A stretch of DNA of 64,000 bases, from contig LR990041.1 in assembly GCA_905147135.1 (NCBI GenBank), forward strand, positions 12,337,907 through 12,401,906, written 5' to 3'. The notes under the pieces are model-generated. The model was not told the origin of the DNA, did not search any database, and was given only the letters and a program-made list of their open reading frames with translations. Shown in pieces: positions 1 through 10,157 of this stretch (its first letter is position 1; each line of letters begins with the position of its first letter). Source of the DNA: Blastobasis lacticolella. Taxonomy: Eukaryota; Arthropoda; Insecta; Lepidoptera; Blastobasidae. Made by a program: the position numbers and the translations under genes.

Positions 1-58
1 CTTTGTAATATTTTTATAGTATCAAAAGCATATTGGCCTATAGGATATACCTAATCAT

Positions 59-190
59 TATAAATAAATATGCTTGTACAATTCACACAGCGCCATCTAG
101 CCTCGTAGTAAGCAAAGCTTGTGTAATGGGTGCTAGACAACTGATATAAACTACTTGCATACTTTTAAATATATACAGTTATTTCTGCTT
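59..190 (-). repeat. SINE-2 fragment
   Basis: This stretch aligns by eye with the interior of the better copy at 7046-7290. Shared landmarks are a GCCATCTAG-type motif, AAGCTT, ATGGGTGC and ACTGATA followed by an AT-rich run containing ACTTTTAA. The tRNA-like head seen in the other copy is missing here, so it is a tail-side piece. I know this sequence type as a common lepidopteran SINE; the name SINE-2 is only a local label. Confidence 0.5.
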
Positions 191-850
191 TGTAAATAAT
201 GCGAAGTGCATTACGAATACGAAAGACGGTAGGTATCCCGGAGACGACAGGTGTGCGGGCAATCCTCTTCCACCCTCAAAGCTTTCCGACCCATGAAAAC
301 CCCTTTTAAGTAACATGACTTTTAACTTTGTGACCCATCTTTGCTTTAAAGTTATCTCAGACTGTGTACTCTATTCATATTATGGAATAACTTTCCAGTG
401 ACTTATTAGCTGAACTGTGTGGTGAAAGAAAATTTTCTGTGCTCTTTGCATTTTTTCTATAAGTACCTATATAGTTTTACACTGAAATCTACTATTTCAT
501 TTTGTTTACTAGAATATCTACCCAATTACAATAAGCAGATACATAATGGGTTGCAAACAAAGATTACACACTTACTCGCACTCCTACTTCATAGGTCATC
601 ACAGAAATTATGAATTTGAAGTAACAAAAAAACGTACTTATCTAAGAATAACCAAATCACATAAGGTGAAAAAGAATTCCTTACATAGTTTTAATTTTAC
701 TAATAAATGCATGAGCTCTGTCACTCTTTAGATCAATATCAGGTATCAATTGTGTCACTTCAATTATAAATTATATTTTATTTCAGGCGACAGTTGCATC
801 CATAGGTACTACAAACTGTAGTTTGCGTGTTGATTTTTTAATCGTATATT
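191..850. other. No gene seen
   Basis: AT-rich sequence with only short chance reading frames in all six frames. No repeat or regulatory motif recognised. Confidence 0.5.
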
Positions 851-1205
851 TCAAAGGGAGTCCCAGCCCTCCATCATTATATGTTTATAAGGGTTTCATC
901 CCTGCGCATATGCTCGCCCATGGTAAAAAATATACCATGCTGGGCGTAAAAAATATATTTTAGTATTTAAAGTCTCTTGGATGTCTAGCATCGGCTTGTA
1001 AAGGGCCTCAACCCTATGCAATTGTTTGCTTATGGCTCTTTACGTTACGAACCAGTGATTCTTCGACATTTAATATATCAAAAACTGTAGGTAAGTCGAA
1101 TTTTTGCGTGGATATTCGAAGTCTCATGGATGTCCAGCTTCGGCTTATACAGGTCGCATCCCTGTGAACATGTTGGACAAAGATCAAAATCATTTTTACC
1201 AACAG
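851..1205. repeat. Degenerate tandem repeat, about three units
   Basis: Three related segments follow each other, near 885-925, 990-1030 and 1140-1180. Each has a variant of a purine-rich AGGG/AGGT core, then CATCCCTG or CAACCCTATG, then an ATG-containing tail. The second and third also share CTTGGATGTCTAGCATCGG-like and CATGGATGTCCAGCTTCGG-like sequence just upstream. Between them is a small hairpin, GCCCATGGTA pairing with TACCATGCTGGGC. Probably a decayed TE with internal repeats; family unknown. Confidence 0.4.
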
Positions 1206-1600
1206 TCTAAAATAATCATCTCCATAATTTGTTAGTGTTCGATTAAATTAAAGGCTGTTGTATAACCGTTGCACCTTACTCGTAAACTCAAAGCTACCTA
1301 TACAAAATGTTCCTTTAAAAATCGTTGAAGAAGTGAATTTGAAGTAATTTTAACTAATATTTGTTACACAGCAAGGATTAAAAAAATACTATTGATAATA
1401 TACTAGTGGTCGCATTAGTTTGCACTGCAGTTTTGTTTGTCGCATTTGTTATATCCATCACCTGCACATTGTAGTAGTTTTCATGTATGTCTGGGATTTT
1501 GTGTAATTTATGTCAATGGGAAATGAATATTGCATATGTAATATAAAAACAATTTCAAAGTACTTGAAATTACCATTTATTCATGACTGTAGTTATTTCA
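1206..1600. other. No gene seen
   Basis: AT-rich sequence without recognised repeat or open frame of note. Confidence 0.5.
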
Positions 1601-1755
1601 GCACAGCTAGCAAAAGTATGCTGTCGCGCACGAGAAGCAAGAAAAGGCGCGACATACTAGAAGATATCTCTTTCATCTTAGTATTGAGAGAAGTAAACAA
1701 AGGATCTCGCGCCGTGTTGATGTCTCGGGCACACTTGTGCTAGCCGCGCAGCTGT
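1601..1755. repeat. MITE-like element, GCTAGCA family
   Basis: The left end reads CAGCACAGCTAGCAAAAGTA and the right end, in reverse complement, CAGCTGCGCGGCTAGCACAA, so the ends are degenerate terminal inverted repeats. The interior carries a CTTTCATCTTAGTATTGAGA-type core next to CG-rich arms. Related copies lie at 25708-25860 and, as a tandem pair, at 46437-46785. No coding capacity. Confidence 0.45.
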
Positions 1756-2200
1756 ATTGAACAAAAAGTTGAGTTATGTACAGCAGAAAGCAATACAATG
1801 AATGGTCAGTCGAGTACATCTGCTTACAATACAATTTTTTTCCCACTTGCTTTAGCACCGGAATCGTCTTCGCGTCGTCCGTTTCGCGAGCGCAAAATAA
1901 TCGTTGTCTCTTGTAAAAATATCACGTATTTTATATTTAAGGTTAAGTAGATCGGCGCGGGCGCGGGCGGCCATTAAATCACAATTAGAGGTAATGCGGG
2001 TCTATGCGTGCGCCGTAGGGGCTTACAGGGCGGCCCCGCTGAAGGCTTTGCCGGACTTACCGGCCCTAGGCCTTCGCCCCCTTCCCGCCCCATCTTACTT
2101 ATTACTGGGGGCAGGACCTGCGAAATTGTTTAATTACGATTGCTTGGGTTCTAGGCGAGAAAGCGTATTGAAATGGGACCCAGCAAGCCTTGGATAGCTT
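1756..2200. other. GC-rich island without recognised gene
   Basis: The sequence between about 1860 and 2120 is much richer in G, C and CpG than its surroundings. On the minus strand an ATG at 1974 in a GCC-rich context opens a 40-codon frame ending at 1852 (begins MAARARADLLNLKYKIRD, basic C-terminus). On the plus strand a longer frame exists but starts at a non-ATG codon and has no recognisable domain. Either could be chance; a conserved regulatory island or a first exon is equally possible. Confidence 0.25.
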
Positions 2201-2543
2201 ATAATAATGAATTGCAGTACTTTTTGGAATCTGTAATGAAAACTTAAAATCCGAATGCGCGTTCATATCCGTGGCATAAGCCTGCATCTAGTTTAAAAAA
2301 CAGAAATGTGGCAAAACTTAGGTAGGTAACTTGTTACTTAACTTGATCATCACTAAGGAAATAAGGAGAAATGTTATTAGTTGGGATCAAAGCCATTTCT
2401 ATTTAATACGCCAATATGTCATAATAAATACGCATGTTAACTTTCAAGTCAAACCACTAAGGTGGCAAATAAAGTTTTAATAAATCCAGCCTTACCTCAA
2501 ATCGCAGATTTAGTAGGTAATATGACTAATGAGATTCATTTGT
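2201..2543. other. No gene seen
   Basis: AT-rich, no recognised repeat. Confidence 0.5.
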
Positions 2544-2681
2544 ACTGGCTATTGCCCGCGACTTGTATTTCGGTGCGGCCGATGATCGAGTATGCCTGTC
2601 TAGGAACAGCCTATTCACTCTAGCCTTGAAGGCGTCTAGATTATTATAATCAGGGAACACACTCGCAGGTAATGCGTTCCA
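2544..2681 (-). pseudogene. LINE (CR1/L2-like) RT C-terminal fragment
   Basis: Reading the minus strand from 2681 gives an uninterrupted piece beginning WNALPASVFPDYNNLDAFKA and continuing with RVNRLFLDRH. This is the conserved tail of many non-LTR polymerases, downstream of the reverse transcriptase domain. The same family recurs at 31020-31161 with SVFPDHYNLDAFKARVNRLF. Just beyond the fragment, 2547-2567 reads as the reverse complement of a Helitron end (ACAAGTCGCGGGCAATAGCC), so the piece abuts another relic. The catalytic core is absent; non-functional. Confidence 0.65.
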
Positions 2682-3301
2682 TACCTATATTTTTCTTGTA
2701 TGTGCCTGTGTATTATTCTTGTTTTCGGGTGAAACAATACCATGCAAACATCCACCTTTACAACCTTTCGCATTATAATTAATTATTTCTATTAAGTAGG
2801 GAAATAAAAATATTATCATAATTTAACGAGAAAATATTTTATAATTACTAGCTGCTCATTAAGAAATATCGACGTTAAAGAATATCGAGCCTTGAATTAT
2901 GTAATTAAAAAAAAAGAGAGGCCAGATGTCAAGGCCTTTTGTTTGAAATAACTAGACTTTTCTTCCAAATTACAGGATCGAATGGATCAAATTACAGGAT
3001 CGAATGGTTGAAAATTTACTATTAAAGGGTCCCTCGAAGTAAATTAATGGCGATAGGCTTTGGACCTTCTATTTCAAAACGATCCGTGGGCTTAGGGTAG
3101 AGGAATTAAATAAATTCTTTACTGTTTCGCAGGAAAATTAGTAAGCCTTAAGATTTACAGTAATTGCAAGTTATTTTCTCAATACAGGGGCCTCTAGTTG
3201 CTGCTTCTAATAAGTGAAACGCCTACCTCATCGTGGCAATTTAGTTTATATATTTTATTTTATTTACTTAACGAATAATTGGAAAATATGGCTAAAATAT
3301 T
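2682..3301. other. No gene; short direct duplication
   Basis: AT-rich. Around 2965-3010 a unit of about 21 bp (AAATTACAGGATCGAATGG) is present twice in tandem. Nothing else recognised. Confidence 0.45.
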
Positions 3302-3466
3302 GGACACTCGTGAGTGTCGGTACAAGGCGACAAATGTTTTCGAGGCAAAAGTCTCCGTAGGGCGATCTCCGCCTGCCAAGCGTGGATATTATGGCAATGA
3401 CCTCCCCATTCGTGGGAGAGGCCCTAAGTCCTGCAGTGGACTGTTGTGGGCTGTGATGATGATTTA
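3302..3466 (+). mobile_element. Short RTE-derived non-autonomous element, copy 1
   Basis: Begins with an ACTCGTGAGTGTCGGTACAA segment, passes through GCCTGCCAAGCGTGGATATT and ends GTGGGCTGTGATGATGAT. The first two blocks match the 5' leader of the RTE at 41520-41670 (GTGTCGTAAGAGGCGACA, CCTGCCAAGCGTGGCGATTA). The tail resembles the RTE 3' end (CAGTGGGCGTC then GGCTGATATGATGAT). It carries no coding sequence. Other copies: 17727-17877, 20245-20440, 30600-30838, 39600-39770 and 57037-57265. Confidence 0.65.
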
Positions 3467-4930
3467 AGAAAGCCAACAGCAGTTGTTACAAAAATAATAA
3501 TAGCATTGCATAGCCTATATAAAAGTTCCTAGCATTATCCTAAACGTAAACTTCGAGTCTAAAATTAAGTTTTTAAATAGTAACGTTGACATCTTATGAC
3601 GCTGACGATAAATAATCCCGTAATGAAACAATCCATGGGCATAGCTGTAAACAACGGAATTAAAAACTTGACCCGTACTGAGGCAAAACAATTATGACAA
3701 TTTCGCCGGAATAATTTCGCGACTGCGAGCGTCAGCACGTCGCAACCCTGCTAATTATGATTTAATGGCGTTTCTCTTCAGTTTTTCCCTAATCTAAGGA
3801 AGAGAACCTCAGTTACCAAATTAATTTATAACGTGCTTTACTATGGTGTTGCTATTGTTAAGAATTTTTTTGACATAAAAGTATTGTTTGAAATTTATTT
3901 TATAAGTGTACCTAATTATTATTTTGGTTAATAAACTTACAATATATATGTTTAATTTAAAAATTTATTCACATCATATTTATATAAAAAAGAACATACA
4001 AAAATAATAAACTAAATAAATATGAAAACTTAATTATCTACTTCAAATTAAATTAATCTAAAAATCTATATATAAAATATATGCTTCATCAACCAATTGT
4101 TAAGATACATCGATAATAAGTAATGATTCTAGGAGCCAAACAGTCTTGTAAGATTATTTCCAATTACGTATATATTTTCTTGGCTAACCGTAAATTTCTA
4201 CAAGAATAAGGAGAATGGCATTAGAGTTGAGGACATCTTTAAGTCCTATATTGCTGCTCTGTAAGTATTCCAGTCTTTTGTAGAGATTTATTACTTGGAA
4301 GTTCGAAATTTAGAGGGTTTCAAGACTTTAGTCTAAGTACCGAACAACGAACCTAAGTAGAAGAAGTGTTGAGATTTAATGTACGCGTGGTTCAACATAA
4401 TGGCGCCTATTAAAACCCGTGTGCTTTTTAATTCTGTTACGTAGATGGGTTACTTTGATTTGCGGGAGACTCTGATTACTACTTTTATCTGTTAAGTTCA
4501 TATTATATTCGTATTCATATTATTTATTTGGTAATATAAATTACACATAAATCTTTATTTATATAAAATACGTACAGTAGCACATAATTATTCCATTGGT
4601 TGTTATATCTATAACACTAAATAGTCGAGAAATATGCCAAAATAGGTAAACATAATTATGACAATATTAAAATAATAATAAAAAATGACAAATAATAAAT
4701 TAAAAATTACAAATACAGGCCATTATTATAATGTCAAATTAATAATAAAACAATGTCGAATAATTTATTAAAAATGAAAATATTCGTTATTAAATACTTA
4801 CTGATTATTGTAAATATTCATCTAAAATTATCCTTTTAGAAGAAATTCGTAAATTTTATAGAACGTTTGTTCAATTAGCCAACACTTTAGTTTTACTTTG
4901 AAAACATTGTCACTGGCAACTTCGATGATA
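3467..4930. other. AT-rich stretch, no gene seen
   Basis: About 1.4 kb of AT-rich sequence, extreme between 3900 and 4860, with many short A/T runs. No TE signature, RNA gene or long frame recognised. Confidence 0.5.
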
Positions 4931-4973
4931 TGTTTATAAATGCGGTTGTACACCGATGGGCCCATCACATGCG

Positions 4974-5400
4974 TCACCTTACTTGACTTTGCCAGTCAGC
5001 GTGAGACGGACGCCAGGTTCGCCTTAAGCGAATTGTATGCGTGGATTTCCTCTTTCCTCCCCCTCTTCCTCCTCTGAGGGTCAGGTTCCTCACATTCCTC
5101 ACATACAACGCTATTTGCAAAATAAACAACGATGGTAGGGTAAGAATTTTCAGCGAGTTAAAATACGGCCTCGCAGACGTATCCTGTGGTACACGGGCGA
5201 TTGCGCGTACAGCTCGCTTCTGCAATCTGAACACTCTCTCCCACTCCGCCGCGCTGCCCCACAGCTTAGCCCCCCTACTGCAGCATCGAATATACCAGAG
5301 CAAAATCGCACGTGCGCACCGACACGACGCACGACAATCTACCGAGCACAAAACATGCGCCACTCAGCTTGACTGCCACACAGTCAGGTCAGGCGCCTAT
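4974..5400 (-). pseudogene. LINE polymerase C-terminal fragment
   Basis: The minus strand encodes LWGSAAEWERVFRLQKRAVR followed by AIARVPQDTSARPYFNSLKI and LTLPSLFILQIALYVRN. This is the post-RT region typical of CR1/Jockey-group non-LTR retrotransposons. Upstream, in another frame, LSGACFVLGRLSCVVSVRTC continues the same protein family, so at least one frameshift lies near 5290-5310. The YADD-containing catalytic core and the endonuclease are absent. A dead fragment, with codons richer in GC than the flanks. Confidence 0.75.
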
Positions 5401-6092
5401 CAAGGTGGAACCCTAAGAAGCTCGTGGATTTAACCTGCTCAATACACTACTCTCATTGGCTTCATTGATCTTCCTGATAGTTCTAAAGGAAAAATTGCTG
5501 ATTTTCGGTATATCCATTTATCAGTGTAGTGTAGTGTATCAAGTAATAACACTTGATTAATAGAGAAAAGTAAGTGAGCAATGTCTCCCCACAAATCAAA
5601 TTAACCCCATTTAAGCAGTAATGTACCTTTTTTTCTTTTGACTTGGAGTAATAGCCGGGTTGGCAGGCAGGTAAACATTAGGGGGCCTTACCTGGACATA
5701 ATTCCAATTTTAATGAATTTTGGGAATAGAGTGATTTTTTTAACCATTTTCATATTGTTGTTGGGTTAATTTTTGTTTTTATCAAAGGATGTTTGTGGCA
5801 GTTTTACTCTTTTGGTGAACAACCCTAAAGGATTGTGCGGGTTGGATGGTAGTCGGTCGCCACATATAAAAAGCTAAAACATTGTATGCATTCATGAAAA
5901 GGTAAACTCTTGCGAAACTCTTGGTTTATAAGAACAAATTACGCTATTTAGGTATTAAAGATTCGGATTCCTTTTCGCTCACCCATTTGGATTACTCAGC
6001 CTGTATTTTAAAATAAAAAATTATTGTTCTCTTTTTATTTGCTATACATTTTCTAGTCAGGTCACTGCATCACACATATAATACCGTAGGTC
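5401..6092. other. No gene seen
   Basis: No recognised repeat or gene. A GTAGTGTAGTGTA microrepeat occurs near 5527. Confidence 0.45.
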
Positions 6093-6341
6093 TGCATCCA
6101 TGTCTCACGAACGCTCACGAACGCACACGAATGCGCAGTTGCAGCAACGGCTCATGCGCCGCTCGCGAGCTACGCGTAACAACGAGCCGCTCGCGACGCG
6201 CAAACCAATAAAAAAGAAACAAAAAATAGATTGTGACTTCGGCTATGAGTAAGCTCCTTCTATGCCTCTACGTCCAATTCCTTTGCGCGAACCGTTGCTG
6301 CAACTGTCCATTCGCGGCGCGTTCGTGATATTCGGACGCAC
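6093..6341. mobile_element. GC-rich MITE, copy 1
   Basis: The left end contains CACGAACG, CGAATG and CAGTTGCAGCAACGG. The reverse complement of the right end reads TCCGAATATCACGAACGCG then CAGTTGCAGCAACGG, giving imperfect terminal inverted repeats of about 50 bp around a CpG-rich core. A second copy of the same design lies at 51957-52171. No coding capacity. Superfamily not identifiable from the ends. Confidence 0.6.
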
Positions 6342-7045
6342 CTTTAGAACTCAGCTTACATAGCGCTCGAATAACGTATTTTTTTATTCGACACAAAATA
6401 AAAACGATGCAGGTATTTTTCTATTTTGTGATTCGAGCGAGCACCGCTCAGGTAAAAGTCAGATAAAATATTCAGCTAAAGTTACCTATCACACGTCCCT
6501 GTGTACATAAATAGCCCGCCTGGGAGGTATGCGCACTTCGCTAGTTCGGCTTCGCCAATGCCATAATATCAGCATATCTGAGGAGAAGCACAAAGGAATT
6601 TCATGCCCGAATTTTCGGGAAATGTTCCAGCTAACCTAAAGTCGATTCTGACCCAAATAAGATATTATATTTTTGTGTAGAAGCCTAGTATTAAGAAATG
6701 GATGAGAAAACCATTCTGATGTTAAAAATGTGATGTGAAATCAGCTTTTTGTCATCAATTACTACTAACTCAAGAATGTATGTCAGTTGTAGCACGAGAG
6801 TGATTTATTTATATAAACAATTTTTTTGTCTATATAGACAAAATACAGAGAGTATATATTAAATACTCTGTTACTAAGTTACACATTTTATTGTCACTTA
6901 CTTATACTTATATTATCTTAAATATAATCGAGAAAATGATTTTTTCTTTACAAGAACAAGAAGTAAGACACAGTTCAGTAGTTTAGGTATTATCATAACT
7001 AATAAATTAATATTTTTAAAAGGTAATATTTGATTAAATAAATAA
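6342..7045. other. No gene seen
   Basis: AT-rich sequence. A 20-bp perfect palindrome (TTTTGTCTATATAGACAAAA) sits at about 6824-6843. No other structure recognised. Confidence 0.45.
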
Positions 7046-7290
7046 TAAATATTCTTGGACGAATTCATGCAGTGCCATCCAGCCCCAAAGTAAGCGAAGC
7101 TTTTGTTATGGGTGCAACTGATAAACTACCAACTTATATACTTTTAAGTACATACTTATACATAATTTTAACACTCAGATCCGTAACAGAAATTAAAATT
7201 TATCATTTCAATATCGGCTCGACCGGGAATCGAACCTGAGAACTCTAGCTTCGTAGACCAACACTAACCACTGAACCATTAAGTTTCATT
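7046..7290 (-). mobile_element. tRNA-derived SINE-2
   Basis: On the minus strand the element starts with a tRNA-like head. TGGTTCAGTGGTTAGTG resembles an RNA polymerase III A box and AGGTTCGATTCCCGG a B box, about 35 nt apart. The body matches the fragment at 59-190. The head does not fold into a full tRNA cloverleaf with a paired acceptor stem, so it is a SINE and not a tRNA gene. Confidence 0.65.
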
Positions 7291-7867
7291 TATTTTGAGT
7301 CTTGCATTATTCATACATTTATCGTAAATATTTCTAACCTATAAGTAAAAATCTACCGTCCTACCTTCCTATATATTATTATTATTTATTACTCAGCTTT
7401 GTTCGGAATGAAATGTCGGATGTCAACGCCCGTAATTGGAGCACACATCTCGACTTCTCAGCGGAGATGGCTTTCCTTGGTTCCATATGACAGCGCCAGA
7501 TATAATACGTTACGCAATTGAAATGTATTATAGCAACATAAAAACTAGAGGAAGGAAAGTGTTTTCTGTCTCTTATATTCTTATACTAAGGTAACGTGTT
7601 CACGTTCCCAGAAAATCACAAAATGTTACTTTCTGCTATCGGCGTGAAACAGGCGTCAATCGAATGTAACCACGTAACCGGAGCGAATGAGCACCCCGGC
7701 CCTCTATCCGGCACATCGACGCTTACAACTCGCCGACCGCTGACGGTTGACGCCTAGTCGTCAACGTGGCTTCACTCGAGACGGATTGATGTCAATGGAT
7801 CTAATTTCAATCAATTTTAATACTGTGATTTTTTTTAAATACTTAAACTACTCCCATAATCTACATG
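7291..7867. other. TE-poor stretch, CpG-rich part
   Basis: No gene or TE recognised. The segment 7620-7790 is CpG-rich against an AT-rich background, without an open frame, and is a candidate conserved non-coding element. Confidence 0.3.
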
Positions 7868-8130
7868 ATCATCATCATCATATCAGTCGAAAGACGTCCA
7901 CTGCTGGGCATAGGCCTCCCACAGAGATCTCCACAAAGGCCGGTGCTGTGCCTTCCGCATCCAACTGGTACCTGCGATATTTACCAGGGCGTCGGTACAC
8001 CATGTGGAAGGTTTACCCACGCTGAGTCTTCCGGTACGTGGTCGACACTCGAGAACTTTATTGCCGCATCGGCTATCTGTGCCTCGAGCTATGTGTCCTG
8101 CCCACTGCCATGTACTGCCTATAATCTACG
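7868..8130 (-). mobile_element. RTE 3'-end fragment
   Basis: The reverse complement matches the 3' end of the RTE at 41520-44651. It shows CCAGCAGTGG-type sequence, the segment coding for ...RIAGTxWMRKAQ..., GTACCGGAAGACTCAGCGTGG and a terminal ATGATGATGATCATG run. Divergence and indels from the full-length copy are obvious, so this is an older, 5'-truncated insertion. 5' truncation is usual for target-primed reverse transcription. Confidence 0.75.
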
Positions 8131-8379
8131 CTGTCTAAATACTACTAATATTCGCCATTAATGTGTCCTTATGTTTAAAGTAAGTACCTACGTACCAAGT
8201 TCTTAAATGTATTTTTATCAATACCATCTTTTATTGCGCGTTCTATTTGATTTAGATACTATTTAAATACAATGAAATAGAGTACTTGATAACTGATACG
8301 AAGTTTCGGAGTTCCTGTGACACCTTCTGGCTTCGTTCCTGGCCCTAGCCCTGGGCATCACTCCAGGTTCAATTTCAAC
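8131..8379. other. No gene seen
   Basis: No recognised feature. Confidence 0.45.
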
Positions 8380-8802
8380 TCAACTCAACGACTCCTGGTC
8401 ATCACTAATGCGCTTGTGCATGTAGGTGCTAGTGGTGCTACCAATAATCATTACCTTTAATTTATCAGGGTTAACGAGTAAGCCGTAGTCTTTTGCCCAT
8501 TTCGAGATATTGGCCAGCACTGAGTTGAAATACCTGATGGCATTTTCAGTATCATCGACACCGAAATGGTGGCAGAGCTGCAAATTATCGGCGTAGAGAT
8601 GGAAACCGTAAGGGATAACCGAAATAATAGTATTTATGAAGACAGAAAAAAGAAGAGGGGGAAGAACGCCACCCTGGGGTACGCCCGCATCGAGATCACA
8701 CCAGTTTGAGTTATCCTCATCAAGCTGCGTGTGATCCCTAAGATAGGAATGAGAAGGACAATTGAGGGAGCGATGGACAGCCAGGAGTAAATCGAAATCC
8801 AC
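8380..8802 (-). pseudogene. LINE reverse transcriptase fragment (140 codons)
   Basis: The protein contains LDAGVPQGGVLPPLLFSVFI, the family motif around VPQGSVLSP, followed by YGFHLYADNLQL, the catalytic YADD box with its second Asp replaced by Asn. After it comes LANISKWAKDYGLLVNPDKL, the thumb-side motif. This identifies palm motifs B and C of a non-LTR (CR1/Jockey-group) polymerase. The YADN change would remove a metal-binding carboxylate, and the fragment lacks the endonuclease, motif A and the C-terminus, so it is dead. The frame is intact over its 140 codons. Confidence 0.85.
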
Positions 8803-9291
8803 TTATTTACAACAGCTCAGCGGAAATTCTTATTACGATTAGATATATTTACATATTATTTTGTTACATTATAAATAATACATTATATACAGAATAGGAT
8901 GACTTAAATAAAGTTGCAGTATTTAACATGTTAGATACAGTAACAGTAACTACTTTTTTATCTGATGTCCCTTAAATCTCTAATAACATCTTACACAGTG
9001 AAATTTTGGTAATGTAAGATACAATCTAGCTCAACATTTCAATGTTAGTGACCAGCTATTTTTTAAATTATCATGTGTTCTTATATTTGGCGTTTATAAC
9101 ATGAAAGAATGAGAAATCTAAGATACTTTGCCATAGGAAGCATTAAAATTGGTACTCTGTATAAAAAGATACAGAGATCTTGCAAAGTCGTGTTTTCTAC
9201 CTCGTTTTAAATGATATTTCCAGTAACGATAAATTATCAAAAGTAAAACATATCGTACCTACGTTCTATCTAATAAATTATATATTCTAGC
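8803..9291. other. No gene seen
   Basis: AT-rich, no recognised repeat. Confidence 0.5.
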
Positions 9292-9330
9292 AAATGATCC
9301 TATTTCCAGATAATGAAAATAGGATCATTT
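9292..9330. repeat. Perfect 14-bp hairpin
   Basis: AAATGATCCTATTT at 9292-9305 is repeated in exact reverse complement at 9317-9330, with an 11-nt loop. No terminator-like U tract; the setting is eukaryotic. Confidence 0.8.
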
Positions 9331-9352
9331 AGTATGCATTGGTTTAATATGG

Positions 9353-9396
9353 CCACAGAGCCTACGTTAAAAAAAGAATTAACGTAGGCTCTGTGG
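9353..9396. repeat. Perfect 18-bp hairpin
   Basis: CCACAGAGCCTACGTTAA at 9353-9370 is repeated in exact reverse complement at 9379-9396, with an 8-nt loop (AAAAAGAA). It lies 22 bp after another perfect hairpin. The sequence leading away from it (to about 9480) resembles the 3' region of a LINE. Confidence 0.85.
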
Positions 9397-9480
9397 GTTT
9401 CTTGCCGTTTCTTTCCCCCACAGAGAACCACCTTGGAAGCGGCGTTAATTTTCCTTCCTCTCCCACACATGGTGTCTCCT

Positions 9481-9715
9481 GTCTGCGCTAGGGTAGGGGT
9501 AGGGTAGTAGTTAGAGTAGGGGTAGGGTAGGGTAGGGTAGGAGTAAGATAGCGGTAAGGTAGTATAGGGTGGGGTAGGGGTAAGATAGTGGTAGGGTCGG
9601 GGTAAGATAGTGGTAGGGTAGGGGTAAGGTAGTGGTAGGGTAGGGTTAAGGCAATGGTAGGATAGGGTAGGGGTAAGGTAGCGATAGGGTAGGGATAGGA
9701 TAGAGTAGGGTGGGA
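9481..9715 (+). repeat. Degenerate TAGGG/GGTAG minisatellite
   Basis: About 235 bp made of variants of TAGGG, TAGGGG, TAAGG and TAGTGG with irregular spacing. Two overlapping minus-strand frames rich in Leu, Pro, Tyr and Thr run through it, but they are by-products of the repeat. It sits directly upstream of a LINE 3' end and has a short counterpart at 23235-23330 beside another LINE fragment. Confidence 0.85.
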
Positions 9716-9719
9716 GCAA

Positions 9720-10157
9720 CTACTTATCACATGCAGCATGTGTGATGCACGCTCACTTAAAAGTCTGTCTGGCGGTGGCGTGGGGGCCGGGTCGCTCTTT
9801 TCCCTCAAATATGGTTGAATTGGACGATGGCTGGGCCCTGCGTTATACTCGTGAACGGGTGCTGCCTTGGTGGACTGGCTTACTCATGCTGTAGTTTTAG
9901 GTGGTTTTTCTTAATTATACTAGACATACCTACGAGTATATAATATAATATAGCGTTCCGGCTCTGTCTGGCATTGTCGAGCCCGGTTCGGTTGTGGTTG
10001 GCGAGGGATACGTTTATTTACAGCCATAGGGCGGTCAGCGTGTCACTGTGTGTTTCCTTCCTACTTTCCTACCCCCCTCCTTTTTGACGATTGAAAGAGA
10101 TATTTAATGTCCTAATCAATAAAGAAATTTTGATTTGATTTGATTTGATTTTGATTT
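9720..10157 (+). mobile_element. LINE 3' end with TTGAT tail
   Basis: The last third reads GTTTCCTTCCTACTTTCCTA, then TTTGACGATTGA, AATAAAGAAATTTTGATT and a short tandem TTGAT array up to about 10157. A shorter copy of the same 3' end is at 19740-19915. An AATAAA signal followed by a simple-repeat tail is typical of non-LTR 3' ends. No polymerase sequence remains. Confidence 0.65.

Noticed and set aside
1904..2197. 97-codon plus-strand protein
   Set aside because: It starts at a non-ATG codon in a GC-rich stretch, where long frames arise by chance; no domain.
7198..7290. tRNA gene on the minus strand
   Set aside because: A- and B-box-like motifs are present, but there is no paired acceptor stem and the sequence continues into a SINE body found elsewhere.
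9300..9808. Two overlapping minus-strand frames of 106-139 codons rich in Pro, Thr, Leu and Tyr
   Set aside because: They run through the TAGGG minisatellite; a stop-free repeat read in two frames gives low-complexity peptides, not a protein.
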